A stretch of 64,000 nucleotides of DNA from Gammaproteobacteria bacterium (GCA_021773355.1 JAJFKE010000051.1:124001-188000), one strand, 5' to 3'; shown: positions 37,936-47,524, counted from the stretch's first letter. Notes: generated by a model from the sequence alone, not told the origin. Numbers and translations are program-made.

Positions 37936-39546
37936 TTGATCTCCACCGCCAATATCACTATGCAGTTTGCTGCCAAGCCTCTGTTCGAGAATATTTCTGT
38001 CAAATTTGGAGACGGTAATCGCTATGGTCTGATAGGGGCTAATGGTTGCGGTAAGTCCACCTTCATGAAAATTCTGGACGGCAGCCTCGTGCCCTCTGCA
38101 GGCAATGTATCGGTCACCCCAAATGAGCGTGTTGGCAAGCTGAACCAGGATCAGTTCGCATTCGAGGCCTATAGTGTCATCGATACCGTGATCATGGGTC
38201 ATAGTGATCTTTGGAAGGTGAAACAGGAGCGAGATCGTATCTATGCCCTTGACCAGATGAGCGAAGATGAAGGAATGCAGGTGGCAGAGCTTGAGATCGA
38301 ATATGCCGAGCTGGATGGTTATACCGCTGAGAGTCGAGCAGGCGAGTTATTGCTAGGTGCCGGTATTGCCCCCGAATTTCATTTTGGGCCCATGAGCGAA
38401 GTAGCGCCTGGTTGGAAACTGCGCGTGCTATTGGTCCAGGCCTTGTTCTCAGACCCTGATATCTTGTTGTTGGATGAGCCTACTAATAATCTTGATATCA
38501 ACGCCATCCGCTGGCTGGAAGGCGTTCTAAATCAGCGCAAGTCCACCATGGTCATCGTGTCTCATGATCGCCACTTTCTCAATGCTGTATGTACTCACAT
38601 GGCAGATATCGACTTCGGCGAGTTGCGCCTTTATGCGGGCAATTACGATGACTTCATGCTGGCCTCCACAGCGGCACGGGAACGCCAGCAGGCCAACAAT
38701 GCCAAAAAGTCAGCGCAGATTACTGACCTGCAACAGTTTGTCAGCCGTTTTTCGGCTAACGCTTCGAAAGCGAAGCAGGCGACATCGCGTGCGCGGCAGA
38801 TTGAAAAAATTGAATTGGAAGACATAAAACCTTCGTCTCGAGTCAGTCCTTATATTCGTTTCAAACAAGATAAGAAACTACATCGCCAAGCGCTAGTTCT
38901 GGAAAATTTGAGTCATGGTTACGAAGAAGAGATATTGTTCAAAGACGGCAATATGATACTCAGTGCCGGTACCCGGCTGGCAGTAATTGGTGAAAACGGC
39001 GCGGGTAAGACCACTTTTCTGCGTTGTCTTATGGATCAACTAAAAGCCAAATCTGGGAAAATCCAGTGGGCCGAAAGCGCCACGCTCGGTTATTGTCCGC
39101 AGGACAGCACGGCGGATTTTAGCAATGAGCTGACATTGTTTGAATGGATGAGCCGGTGGCGTAAGCCAAGTCACGATGACCAGATAGTACGTGCCACTCT
39201 AGGTCGCTTGCTGTTCTCGTCTGATGATTTTCAAAAGAAGGTTAAAGTGTGTTCCGGTGGTGAAAAGAACCGGCTGCTGTTTGGTAAGCTGGTGATGACC
39301 AATCCTAACGTTCTTATTATGGACGAACCTACTAACCATATGGATATGGAAGCGATAGAGGCACTCAATCTGGCACTGGAACATTACGAAGGCACGCTAA
39401 TTTTTGTCAGTCATGATCGCGAGTTCGTGTCATCGCTAGCCACGCGGGTGATCGAAATCAAGGATCAGACCTTGATTGATTATCAGGGTACTTACGAAGA
39501 ATATCTCCATAGCCATTTGCAGACCAGTAAGGTTGCCAGTTTTTAG
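37936..39546 (+). CDS. ybiT: ABC-F family ATPase, YbiT type
   Basis: 536 aa with two ATP-binding cassettes. Walker A sites are GANGCGKST and GENGAGKTT; Walker B sites are [11 protein letters not shown] and [11 protein letters not shown]. The first signature is the YbiT-like degenerate [13 protein letters not shown], the second is [11 protein letters not shown]. There are no membrane segments, so this is a soluble ribosome-associated ABC-F factor. The TTG start at 37936 is chosen because it aligns the N terminus ([11 protein letters not shown]) with the E. coli YbiT start. Its role is thought to be relief of stalled translation; target specificity is not visible. Confidence 0.9.
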   Translation: MISTANITMQFAAKPLFENISVKFGDGNRYGLIGANGCGKSTFMKILDGSLVPSAGNVSVTPNERVGKLNQDQFAFEAYSVIDTVIMGHSDLWKVKQERDRIYALDQMSEDEGMQVAELEIEYAELDGYTAESRAGELLLGAGIAPEFHFGPMSEVAPGWKLRVLLVQALFSDPDILLLDEPTNNLDINAIRWLEGVLNQRKSTMVIVSHDRHFLNAVCTHMADIDFGELRLYAGNYDDFMLASTAARERQQANNAKKSAQITDLQQFVSRFSANASKAKQATSRARQIEKIELEDIKPSSRVSPYIRFKQDKKLHRQALVLENLSHGYEEEILFKDGNMILSAGTRLAVIGENGAGKTTFLRCLMDQLKAKSGKIQWAESATLGYCPQDSTADFSNELTLFEWMSRWRKPSHDDQIVRATLGRLLFSSDDFQKKVKVCSGGEKNRLLFGKLVMTNPNVLIMDEPTNHMDMEAIEALNLALEHYEGTLIFVSHDREFVSSLATRVIEIKDQTLIDYQGTYEEYLHSHLQTSKVASF

Positions 39547-39666
39547 GACTGGAATAGGTAGTGACGCGAATGGCATATTATATTAGCAGACTTGTTTAGT
39601 GGGGACGTCCAAAATTATTAGTACCCCCCTTGGGCTTTTCCCAATGCCATCCGAGAATACATTCTA

Positions 39667-40986
39667 CTAATTTGGCAGCGGTTTCGCGTATCTGGCTTTA
39701 CTGTTTAGTTGGCCCATAAACGTATGAACATCAGATATAGTAGAGAGCCAATGTTCATCCACTCTGATTTCGTCATCGCCTTGTTTGCCAAAGATGACAA
39801 CTCTATCGCCTGAGTCTATGTCTTCCCAGTCATCTGTTATATCAATCATCATGGTGTTCATCGACATACTTCCAACCGTCGGATATCTTTTTCCACCGAT
39901 CAATACTTCCATCAGGTCTCGGGGGATACCATTTACTTTTCCAATCGGGATATTTGCCAGATGGCTGTCACGTTGCAGTATGACATTGCTTCCATATCCC
40001 ACTGAGCTTCCTTCGGGATAATAGTTTATTTGCCCAACTGTCGAGTACACCGACATTAAATTCTGTATAGCACCTGGCGCCTCTTCTTCCAATTTCTCTC
40101 CTAATACCAGGGAGCCTAGGCGTACCATATCCAGGTGGGCTTCTGGCAGGCGCAGGGTCGCAGAGGTATTGGCGACATGTAGCAGTACATCCGCTCTATT
40201 CAGGCTTCCATTTTCTATGATCCAGTTGGCTTGTTGTCTGAAATTTTCCAGAGACGTTTGTGTCGCTCCAAGATCTTCTGCATCGGCATTGGGAAAATGA
40301 GTCATTATGCCCGCGATCTGAATATGTTTAAGTTCCAGCAGCGACAGAACGTCTTCCTTTATAGTGGGGACAGTCATATCGAAACCATTTCTGGCCATCC
40401 CACCGGTATTTAAATTTAGATGAACCTTGATACTGCGGTTCTGTTCTTCTCCGAGCTGTGAAAGAAGCTGGGCCATCTGAAGATTTCCCACCATCTCTTC
40501 AACATACCCGTATTCATCCGGATTGGAGTGCACTGACAGCAGCTCATCATTGCCCGCGAGTCTCAGTCGAACTACGGGAACATTAAGCCCCATGTCGCGC
40601 AGGGTTTTTACCGAACTATTTTCCGTTATCCCAAAATAGTCTGCTCCTGCGAGCTCTGCAATACGACCTAACATTTCCAGACCATGACCATAGGCATCAG
40701 ACTTTATGACGACCATCAATTTTGTTGAACCACTGAGAAGCTGAGTTTTGACCAGATGTATATTGTCGTAGAAGGCCAGTTGATCTATTTCAATATAAGT
40801 AGCAGGTCGTCTGGCGGCTGCCTGTTTCTTGTTCCAATTATCAATATGGCTTATGAGCGCCGTTGGATATGCTTTATTTGCCGCAGATTCTTGAGGATAC
40901 GCCGGCTCACTTACACAGCTTATTGTCAGCAACGGGATTGCCAGTAATAAAAAGAAACTGCGAATCCAGTAAGCTTGAATTTTCAT
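39667..40986 (-). CDS. alr: Exported alanine/broad-specificity amino-acid racemase
   Basis: The ATG at 40986 gives 439 aa starting with a signal sequence that ends in LLTISC, a lipobox, so it is probably a periplasmic lipoprotein. The PLP lysine is in VVIKSDAYGHGLEML, and the second catalytic loop SVGYGSNVIL carries the usual tyrosine. A racemase with an export signal resembles the broad-specificity amino-acid racemase (Bsr) group rather than the cytosolic housekeeping Alr. It makes D-amino acids, for cell-wall tailoring or signalling. It is a monocistronic gene on the minus strand, convergent with ybiT. Confidence 0.85.
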   Translation of the reverse strand: MKIQAYWIRSFFLLLAIPLLTISCVSEPAYPQESAANKAYPTALISHIDNWNKKQAAARRPATYIEIDQLAFYDNIHLVKTQLLSGSTKLMVVIKSDAYGHGLEMLGRIAELAGADYFGITENSSVKTLRDMGLNVPVVRLRLAGNDELLSVHSNPDEYGYVEEMVGNLQMAQLLSQLGEEQNRSIKVHLNLNTGGMARNGFDMTVPTIKEDVLSLLELKHIQIAGIMTHFPNADAEDLGATQTSLENFRQQANWIIENGSLNRADVLLHVANTSATLRLPEAHLDMVRLGSLVLGEKLEEEAPGAIQNLMSVYSTVGQINYYPEGSSVGYGSNVILQRDSHLANIPIGKVNGIPRDLMEVLIGGKRYPTVGSMSMNTMMIDITDDWEDIDSGDRVVIFGKQGDDEIRVDEHWLSTISDVHTFMGQLNSKARYAKPLPN

Positions 40987-41350
40987 CTGATTGAGAGCCT
41001 TATTTTGTTGAACTTTGTTGTTGGTCAAAATAGTATACGCCAAGCAATGAATGATGGCTGTCAATTGCACTCAGCAATGTCTGGCCAACGGATATCAAAG
41101 CCCTATCGTCCCTGATGCCACTTTGTAAGTCGATGAAAAAACGGAAAGTTGTGGGCCCTACAGGACTCAAGCCGAAGTGGCTGTCCATTATTTTTTTGGC
41201 CCGATATGTTTTTGTTTGGAGAATTCTGGCTCTATCGCCAGCCTGCCTTTGAGTCTTGGCGATTATGATGATAGAAAATTTGTTTGCGTGAGTTTTTCAT
41301 TAATTTTTAGTGATTAACTCCTCACTGCACAGGTCAGCTTTGAGACTGCA
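40987..41350. other. Gap between the racemase and the GerW operon
   Basis: A 364-bp stretch. One minus-strand ORF of 62 codons (41000-41188) has a plausible composition but no ribosome-binding site and no recognised family, so it is not called. Nothing else was seen. Confidence 0.35.
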
Positions 41351-41611
41351 TCAGTTGCGCCGGTGGAATGAACCTATAGCGAAATCCAACTCCGGGATTT
41401 CCCGTCGCAGGGGTTCGACCGCCGTCGGCTGTGCCTCAATGTCCAGAGCATAAGTTTCCTCAAGGTTACAGACGACAATAGCGACGGGCTGGATCAGACC
41501 CGACATAGTACAACTGCTGTCTGTTCTATCTTTCTGGGTGTGGATCGTTTCGATGGCCATGACCAGGTGGCTGGCATCTTTAAAGACTTCTTTAACGCGT
41601 ATTTTCTTCAT
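41351..41611 (-). CDS. Small hypothetical protein of the GerW-DUF2953 operon
   Basis: 86 aa, soluble, starting MKKIRVKEVF. It is not recognised. It begins 3 bases after the DUF2953 stop, so it is co-translated with it. It contains two separated cysteines (SSCTMSG and VVCNLEE) and many acidic residues at the C terminus. Tight packing in a three-gene operon with no gaps supports it being real. Confidence 0.6.
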   Translation of the reverse strand: MKKIRVKEVFKDASHLVMAIETIHTQKDRTDSSCTMSGLIQPVAIVVCNLEETYALDIEAQPTAVEPLRREIPELDFAIGSFHRRN

Positions 41612-41614
41612 GCG

Positions 41615-42199
41615 CTACTCCAATCTTTGCGGCGGTCTTAATTCCTTCCAAACCACGGGTGACACAATCATTGCCAGCATAATCGAGACAATTTTCAATG
41701 GGATGACTCGAATGCTACCGCTACTATCAACTTCAAAGCAGCTTTCATGGAATACCGGCTCGACGACCAAGGAAACCTCTCGATAGCCGAAAAGCATTCC
41801 TGTGATCGGCCCTATAACCGCCCACAGCTGTCCTGTTGCTGCTGGATCATCCAGACCTATGCGCAGAGACACTCTGACATCGCTTTTTTCCAGCGTATGC
41901 CAAAGGTCGCTGACAAACTTGATCAGCCTGCGGCGAAATGGTGGCTGGCGTAGCGCTGCCATAAAGTTCCGCCCGGATGATGACTCTACCCGCCGAGTAT
42001 TTCGTTTTGGCTTTTTGAGCTTTGCAGATTTTGGTTTGGTTGCCAACAGATTGTGACGAATGCTAACCAGACCATAAGCCCACTGCAGTTTCACATGGCC
42101 CTCCATAGTCTGCTTCCAGCAAGTCTTGAAGCTTAGCGACACTGGTATTGCCAACACCAAGATCAATACCAAGAAAAATATTGCCAATCCTAGAAGCAC
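41615..42199 (-). CDS. DUF2953 membrane-anchored protein
   Basis: 194 aa. An N-terminal helix (MLLGLAIFFLVLILVLAIPVSL) is followed by a beta-rich domain with the family pattern (VKLQWAYGLVSIRH, DVRVSLRIGLDDPAATGQLWAVIGPITG) and a C-terminal hydrophobic stretch. In Bacillus the neighbour pair YtfI/YtfJ has the same DUF2953 plus GerW combination, and here the GerW-like gene lies 14 bases upstream. The function is unknown in both settings. Confidence 0.75.
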   Translation of the reverse strand: MLLGLAIFFLVLILVLAIPVSLSFKTCWKQTMEGHVKLQWAYGLVSIRHNLLATKPKSAKLKKPKRNTRRVESSSGRNFMAALRQPPFRRRLIKFVSDLWHTLEKSDVRVSLRIGLDDPAATGQLWAVIGPITGMLFGYREVSLVVEPVFHESCFEVDSSGSIRVIPLKIVSIMLAMIVSPVVWKELRPPQRLE

Positions 42200-42213
42200 A
42201 CTTGGGCCTCGCG

Positions 42214-42570
42214 TTAGTCGTCTTTCTTGCTATTTTTTCCAGACGCCGCCTTACCAACGGTTTCGACGATCTTCTCCATGACCGATGCTGTGCCGGATTT
42301 GATTGGTTCGACTCGCACTCCGTCTTTACTGATAATGACCAGAGCTACGGGCTTAACGCCACCGCCACCGCCGGTGCCACCACCATGTCCGGCCCCTTTC
42401 TGCGGATCGGTACCCTTGCCAGCGCCAACGCCGAAACCAAACCCCACGTTAATTAGCGGAATCAGAGTGTAGCCTTCCACGGTGATTGGATCGCCAACCA
42501 CTGTCTTGGAGTTAAGCATGCGTTCAATTTCACCAACTGCCTTATCGAACAGATTTTCTACGTCTTCCAT
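42214..42570 (-). CDS. GerW/YtfJ-family protein
   Basis: The ATG at 42570 (118 aa) is chosen because AGAGGAAA lies just upstream; the track start is 6 codons earlier. The N-terminal helix (MEDVENLFDKAVGEIERML) is followed by VVGDPITVEGYTLIPLINVGFGFGVGAG, a long glycine-rich stretch (HGGGTGGGGG) and VKPVALVIISKDGVRVEPI: the full YtfJ/GerW layout. In Firmicutes it acts in spore germination. This genome is not a spore former, so a different role, possibly envelope-related, is likely. It heads an operon with DUF2953 and a small protein. Confidence 0.8.
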   Translation of the reverse strand: MEDVENLFDKAVGEIERMLNSKTVVGDPITVEGYTLIPLINVGFGFGVGAGKGTDPQKGAGHGGGTGGGGGVKPVALVIISKDGVRVEPIKSGTASVMEKIVETVGKAASGKNSKKDD

Positions 42571-43014
42571 ATTTATTTCCTCTCTCACTCACAGTAAAAA
42601 TTACAGCCATATTGATTGGTCGACTCCCGACCACGAGCACTGTGCTTTCCTAAATTCCTTCGACCCTCAATTCGATTTTGAGCATCAGACTTCGATCAAC
42701 AGAAGGCAGATTTACTATTTTCATAGGTTTTTCAATTTCCCGGTGAACGGTAAAATAAATCTGTCTCCATTAGTCTCAGATTGAGTAGATTGGTCAGTTT
42801 CTGGTTTCTCGCGAACTGCTCCGCTGAATAAATACAAGTTTTCTGTATAAGAAATAAATCCACCCACCGCACAGAATACGAGATCGTTTAACCATAAATA
42901 TTGACTACGGTCACTTCAAACTGGAAAAGGCCGACTGTGGTTTCAGATGACACGCATTAATGAAGCTGGCTGGAATTAAGCCTCGTAGAAAAATAAGACA
43001 AGGAGGGTGTAACA
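42571..43014. other. Intergenic stretch upstream of GerW operon
   Basis: A 444-bp AT-rich gap between diverging genes. At 42751-42767 the sequence AAAATAAATCTGTCTCC resembles, in reverse, the GGGGACGGATTTATTTT motif at 58577. No coding sequence was seen. Confidence 0.35.
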
Positions 43015-43143
43015 ATGACTGATAAAGGCAAATGCAGCCCCACTCAAGCTCATGAGAAAGGACCGAATCGATATGATGCGGCGCTGAAACATGACAAGAA
43101 AGCAGGCAAATCTGAACGCAATCAAGGCGTCCATAAAGATTGA
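43015..43143 (+). CDS. Very small hydrophilic protein (42 aa)
   Basis: This is too short for the track. The ATG at 43015 follows an excellent ribosome-binding site (AAGGAGGG with a 7-base spacer). The product, MTDKGKCSPTQAHEKG... to QGVHKD, is lysine-rich, has no hydrophobic stretch and holds one cysteine. I do not recognise a family. The strong ribosome-binding site in an otherwise empty region is the main support. Confidence 0.5.
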   Translation: MTDKGKCSPTQAHEKGPNRYDAALKHDKKAGKSERNQGVHKD

Positions 43144-43542
43144 TCGATGCCTTGGAAGAAACTTGGCAAGCTCCGGGTATCGTAATTGACCCAGGTCAAG
43201 AAGGAATATTCACAAGCATAGAAAATGTCGACAGTTTTATAGTATTTCGAAGAGAGTTGTCTCGCATCCAAATACCAAAAACTGATCGCATGTCTATTCG
43301 TCCTGATTGCCGCAGTGCCCGCGTAGGCACTTGATGACAATGTTGAATGCCTGCGTGAATCCAGCAAGGTCTTTACGGCAGGTGGCAAGCAAGTATCGCC
43401 GTCTGTGGTGTGAACTCAGATTGAAAGTCGAAGGAATTTAGGAAAGCAGCACCAGTAAACCTGTCTTATTCCTGATCAAGATAAATACAGGGCAGCGCTA
43501 CGTTGTGTTGGATTGGTAATATTAACAAGGGAGGGAACAGGA
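43144..43542. other. Gap between two small genes
   Basis: 399 bp. Several stop-rich ORFs appear on both strands and none is convincing. No repeats or hairpins were noted. Confidence 0.3.
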
Positions 43543-43782
43543 ATGCCTTTTAGCAAACATCCTATTGATTTGGGCGCACCTATACCAGAGCTGAAGAATT
43601 CACCGATCTTCCTCAATATCGAAGACGAGAGGGAATTAATTGAGACTGAAATTCCGGAAGAACGTATTTGTTATTTCAATGGGGAGAGTTATCCGCATGG
43701 TACCTATATCAAGAGCAGCACCACCGTCTTGAAGTGTGATCGCGGGGCATGGATAGAAGTCGAGCTAGCAGAAAAAATCTAG
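43543..43782 (+). CDS. Small DUF1496-like protein
   Basis: The ATG at 43543 (79 aa) is preferred over the track start because GGGAGGGAACAGG precedes it. The C-terminal half, ICYFNGESYPHGTYIKSSTTVLKCDRGAW, has the CY.NG..Y..G......L.C..G.W pattern of DUF1496-type domains, with two cysteines that could form a disulfide. No signal peptide is visible. Function unknown. Confidence 0.55.
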   Translation: MPFSKHPIDLGAPIPELKNSPIFLNIEDERELIETEIPEERICYFNGESYPHGTYIKSSTTVLKCDRGAWIEVELAEKI

Positions 43783-43784
43783 AT

Positions 43785-44050
43785 CTGCGAGCAGCGTTGG
43801 CGAGTTACCTGCTTTGAGCATTTATCGGCCTTGTATACATTGAATTCGTCAATCGCTACGTCCTTAAACTCCAATTTTCGGAATATCTGCCGTGTATGCT
43901 CGCCAATTCCAGAAACTGGTCCGATTGCAGCTTCGAAACTGTTATCGTTACCAGGTGGTTTTAATTCTGCAACCCTCCCTGCGGCTGTTGCAAAGTCAAC
44001 AAAACTATTTGATCTGTAGTTTGAATTCCATACTATGCCACCACTGGGGT
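43785..44050 (-). pseudogene. C-terminal scrap, probably a family III CoA-transferase
   Basis: The minus-strand frame ends with AAIGPVSGIGEHTRQIFRKLEFKD and a short tail. GEHT followed by an amphipathic helix and then an acidic turn is the usual C terminus of CaiB/BaiF CoA-transferases (GEHTREVL.ELG). Only some 80 codons are kept and no start of its own exists; it runs out into the end of the DUF998 gene. A haem-less cytochrome c'-like fragment is a less likely reading. Confidence 0.4.
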
Positions 44051-44062
44051 TAATTTTTGGTT

Positions 44063-44731
44063 TCACCTGCCAGGCAAGTTCCAGGAATAACACAGCAACC
44101 ACAGCGCGATGCAAATAATTTCTGCCTTCTCGACAATACCCAAGGAAAACAAATCATAGATTCCCAGCCCATTCCACAACATCAGTAAAAAACCAAGACT
44201 GCAAAGTAATGCCATAACAGCACTAAAAGTCCATAGCACATCATCGCGATGCAACACTACCCGCAATGACAGAAACAGAGGAAATAGCCCTAATTGCATT
44301 ACTGCACCCGTGTTATGGGGAAGTTTTACCGTGTATGGAAACCACGCCACGAGTACTGCGCCAATCGCCGCTAATACCAATAATCCGATGGTTACCAGAT
44401 CCCCGGTCGAACGCCGTAGATGAAAGAAGCGATAGGCTATCAAGAACTGAGTTGTAGCAATGGAATAAAAACCGAGGTTCAATACCCAGCCGGCTGGACC
44501 GACTGCATAAATACTTAAGGTCGTATGCCACAGTGACAGATCATCACGAACGAAATGCAGCAAAACGAAGGAAAAGCAGAACCCCAGTGCTGTGACAACG
44601 GCCAGGTATCGGTAGATGCATTCGGCAACAGGATTGGAATCGATCATAGTTGTCATCGTACCTAAGTGAGGTTTCGATACAAGAACAATAGGGGGATGGT
44701 TCATTACATTAATACCTTTCATCAGTATCAA
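44063..44731 (-). CDS. DUF998-family membrane protein
   Basis: 222 aa with about six membrane helices. The spacing and phrases (VGPAGWVLNLGFYSIATTQFLIAYRFF, VAWFPYT) are typical of DUF998, a group of unknown function near bacterial membranes. The start is uncertain: the ATG at 44731, or internal ATGs at about 44704 and 44656, are all possible. A CoA-transferase scrap follows its 3' end. Confidence 0.65.
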   Translation of the reverse strand: MILMKGINVMNHPPIVLVSKPHLGTMTTMIDSNPVAECIYRYLAVVTALGFCFSFVLLHFVRDDLSLWHTTLSIYAVGPAGWVLNLGFYSIATTQFLIAYRFFHLRRSTGDLVTIGLLVLAAIGAVLVAWFPYTVKLPHNTGAVMQLGLFPLFLSLRVVLHRDDVLWTFSAVMALLCSLGFLLMLWNGLGIYDLFSLGIVEKAEIICIALWLLCYSWNLPGR

Positions 44732-44839
44732 GCCGTCAACACCGGTCTATAAAAATTCAGGGTAAGTTAATCCATTAGTTTGACCACTATTAGGACAACC
44801 AGTTAATATCTGAAAATCTTTGATTTTCGGTAATTAAGC

Positions 44840-45886
44840 ATGACCAGCTATGATCTTTCCTACTTCTTGATTGCCGCAGGGTTCATCATTGCTCTCAACT
44901 TAATGGCGTTTGTTAGCCTACGTGTAAATTACCTGAATACGAAAAAGCCATATCTTTTCCTGGCTTGCATCGCAATCATCATCGAAATCATGCGTCAAGT
45001 ACCAGAATTATTTATTGGACTCGACCCAGATGCAAATTCGTTTTACTTACTTTCCTTTCTATTCCAGTTCTCGGCATCTTTAATTTTTTTATGCGCCTTG
45101 ATGCGTATTAAGGGTGAGATAGAAAAACAGAATAAGGTGCTACTGGGCTTTCTTATCCTCATCTACTTGGCAAGCACAATCTTCCATATTGTCATCGGCT
45201 TACCTCAATCCATATCAACTTGGTATCTAGTCAGCACGCCCGGCATTCTTACTTCGTTGATTGTTGTCTGGAAAATCTTGCAAATTGGCAATAAGCCCTC
45301 TTCCAGCCGAACCCTTATGATTATGTGTGGCGTGTCATGGCTGCTCATTCGATGTTGGGAACCCGCAATTGAATCGATCGATTTAATCAACCTCGTTTAT
45401 TACATGGGAGTCCTGATGTTTCCAATGATGATGATGGCGCTTAATTTATCAGAAGTAGAATATACCCATCAAAAAGTACATAGCTTACTAATTGATCGTA
45501 CTCAAGCGAAGGAAGATCTACAGTTCATACTGGACCACTCACTAGATATCATTCTGATTACTGATACTGTCGGGCTGTTGCTTTCTTGGAACAAAAGGGC
45601 AGAGGAAATGTTTGGTTACAACAACGTCCAGGCGATTGAGAAAATTCATATCGATGAACTATTTTCTGATAACTATTGGCATCGAAGTGCGGATAATTCG
45701 AGCGAATTCGATGCCCTAATGGCAAATGTTGATGGCGAAACTTTTAAGGTTAAAGTACGCATAAAGACAGTGATTAATAATGATCAGACCCACAATATCT
45801 ATGTATTAAGGGACAAAACTGCACAACAGGAAATTAGTGATAAACAGTCTGAGTTAGACCGCCGACTCGAACAAATAAAGGTTTAA
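44840..45886 (+). CDS. Membrane protein with seven-helix region and PAS domain
   Basis: 348 aa: hydrophobic helices over residues 1-205, then a PAS domain (LQFILDHSLDIILITDTVG, WNKRAEEMFGYNNVQ, YVLRDKTAQQE) and a short coiled-coil tail. A kinase, GGDEF or other output domain would be expected after such a PAS domain but is absent; translation ends in the coiled coil. It is either a truncated sensor or one that signals through a partner. No partner is adjacent. ATG 44840 has a weak ribosome-binding site. Confidence 0.65.
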   Translation: MTSYDLSYFLIAAGFIIALNLMAFVSLRVNYLNTKKPYLFLACIAIIIEIMRQVPELFIGLDPDANSFYLLSFLFQFSASLIFLCALMRIKGEIEKQNKVLLGFLILIYLASTIFHIVIGLPQSISTWYLVSTPGILTSLIVVWKILQIGNKPSSSRTLMIMCGVSWLLIRCWEPAIESIDLINLVYYMGVLMFPMMMMALNLSEVEYTHQKVHSLLIDRTQAKEDLQFILDHSLDIILITDTVGLLLSWNKRAEEMFGYNNVQAIEKIHIDELFSDNYWHRSADNSSEFDALMANVDGETFKVKVRIKTVINNDQTHNIYVLRDKTAQQEISDKQSELDRRLEQIKV

Positions 45887-45984
45887 GAAATTTCGATCAA
45901 AATAGATGGTGCCAGGCTATGTCCAGTCTTCGGCTGGGTCCTGACAAGCTATACCAATCTGCCAGAATCTTGTCATGAATGTAT

Positions 45985-46096
45985 CAAAATTGTACAAGCA
46001 CTACCGAATTCCATCATTTTAGTACCAACGCTTCCGATCATCATGCTCATCAGCATTAAGCCGTCGGCACTGATTGTCTATGCTATTCGGAGTATT
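45985..46096 (+). repeat. Dispersed repeat, copy b
   Basis: Shares with 62512-62629 the ordered blocks CAAAA.TGTAC, ACTACCG, ACGCTTCCGA, CAGCAT.AAGCCGTCG, CACTG and CGGAG. A shorter version of the core (CATCAGTATCAAGCCGTC) lies at about 44720, and the last bases of the window repeat CTCATCAGCATCAAGCCGTC. All four lie between genes in the accessory zone. The nature of the element is unknown. Confidence 0.6.
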
Positions 46097-46254
46097 CTTC
46101 AATAATGTTGATCGCGTGGGTGGTGCCTTAGGAAAAGAAAGTGGCGATATAAAGAGGTTCAGCAGAGTTTCTCCGGATTGAGTGCTTGGCTTGTTAATTC
46201 TCTAATCGAGTATATTGATTTCCAAGGTCTGAACTGATGGTTCAGATTTTGGGG

Positions 46255-46485
46255 TTAAGGTGAAAAAAATTCCCAACGCTCCTCCTTCGGCCTTAATATT
46301 GAAAGTCCCCTCAACTGATTCTCAGGTTGCACACCAAGGATTTGTGTAATAGGTCCGATTTTCTCGAACTTGTCGATATTTTCGCCGCGATAAGCATCAA
46401 TGTCATTATCTAGAAAGAAGTTGTTTGCAAAGATTGCTGGGCTTTCAACGTTTGCTAATTCCGCTAACAGTTCCAGAAGTGGACA
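46255..46485 (-). pseudogene. Probable C-terminal gene scrap, unidentified
   Basis: The minus strand is open for 76 codons and reads like protein: ELLAELANVESPAIFANNFF, YRGENIDKFEKIG and LRGLSILRPKEERWEFF before TAA. There is no start codon with a ribosome-binding site. The composition suggests the tail of a soluble protein; the family is not recognised. Confidence 0.3.
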
Positions 46486-46627
46486 TCACTTCGCTATGGG
46501 TAGGCACGCCTTTCAGCTTGTACACTATGTGAATTAAACATGTCCTGAACTCTTCCCTGGTTTTCTTTCCTTAAACTCTCCAAACGAGATAGCTTTTGTT
46601 CTACTTATACTCTCTCTGCGCGTCTAA

Positions 46628-47524
46628 TTAGCTCATGTGCTTGGTGGCGAATGCCAATAAACGCTCGGGGTGTTCGCCGAAATAACTGTAGCCGTAAAAG
46701 CGATGGTGCTCGCCCTCAATCCAAAATAACTCCTTTTGGGCCTGGGTGCTGTCGTAAAAGCTCTGAATATCCGATGGGTCAGTTGAAACATCAGACCTGA
46801 CTTGGACATACATGGTTGGCACTTTGATGTCTTTGATGTAGGGCATGGGCGACACGCTATCGAGTGACACCCCTTGCTTGGTCGTGATCTGTTGCTCCGC
46901 TTTCTTGAACAATTTCTGACTATGCTCAGGATCGATTATAGAAGCGACTTTCGCTAAAGCAACAGCGATGGAAAGCGGCTGAATGGCGACCAGCATTTTT
47001 ATGTCAACAAACATTTCGGGCGCCACGCTCATGGCCTTGATGGTGGCGTTGGCGCCCATGCAATGGCTGATGAAACCTTTACGCATTTTTTGGTACGGCG
47101 CCTTAGTGTTGACGAACTTCATCATACCGACCACGTCCTGCCACTCGTCGACACCACACAAATGATCCGGGCTGTCGTCACTCTCTCCATGATTGCGGCA
47201 ATCCATGCTCAAAACATCGTAGCCAGCCGCATGTAGGTGCTTGACGGTGTTGAGCAATTCGAATCCTACCGGCACCAGATCCTGATATTGAGACGTGACC
47301 TGATAGCCATAGCGACTGCACCGCATGGGGTGTGTCATCAAGATGAGCTTATTACCTGCTGCCGGTATGTGCCAGGCCTTCAAGCGCACGCCATCGAGCG
47401 AGGAGAACGACACGTCCTTGTAGTCCAAGCCATAGTTCGACGGGTTCTTAGGAATTGCATTGTGTATCGGCGTGGTGAATAGATCGACCAGTTGATTAAC
47501 TTCTTGCAATAATATTGTTGGCAT
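46628..47524 (-). CDS. Alpha/beta hydrolase with cysteine in the nucleophile position
   Basis: The ATG at 47524 (298 aa) is preferred to the track start. The fold is shown by ILMTHPMRCSRYGY (oxyanion region), LSMDCRNHGESDD, the elbow GFISHCMGANA, and a C-terminal His (EGEHHRFYGYS). The elbow carries Cys where most esterases have Ser, as in dienelactone hydrolases. There is no signal peptide. It lies downstream of an SDR oxidoreductase on the same strand (120 bp gap), with an AraC regulator diverging. The three may form one catabolic module. Confidence 0.7.
   Translation of the reverse strand: MPTILLQEVNQLVDLFTTPIHNAIPKNPSNYGLDYKDVSFSSLDGVRLKAWHIPAAGNKLILMTHPMRCSRYGYQVTSQYQDLVPVGFELLNTVKHLHAAGYDVLSMDCRNHGESDDSPDHLCGVDEWQDVVGMMKFVNTKAPYQKMRKGFISHCMGANATIKAMSVAPEMFVDIKMLVAIQPLSIAVALAKVASIIDPEHSQKLFKKAEQQITTKQGVSLDSVSPMPYIKDIKVPTMYVQVRSDVSTDPSDIQSFYDSTQAQKELFWIEGEHHRFYGYSYFGEHPERLLAFATKHMS

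Larger units (their letters stand above)
45887..46627. other. Long gap with a dispersed repeat and a gene scrap
   Basis: 741 bp with no complete gene. It holds copy b of a dispersed repeat (45985-46096) and a stop-free minus-strand stretch (46255-46485), both listed separately. The rest shows no feature. Confidence 0.5.

Noticed and set aside
41000-41188. 62-codon minus-strand ORF upstream of the racemase.
   Set aside because: No ribosome-binding site, no recognised family; too short to call on composition.
43785-44050. Reading the minus-strand scrap as a cytochrome c' that lost its haem motif.
   Set aside because: The AA..L/FEAAIGPV pattern is suggestive, but GEHTRQIFRKLEF fits a family III CoA-transferase C terminus better.
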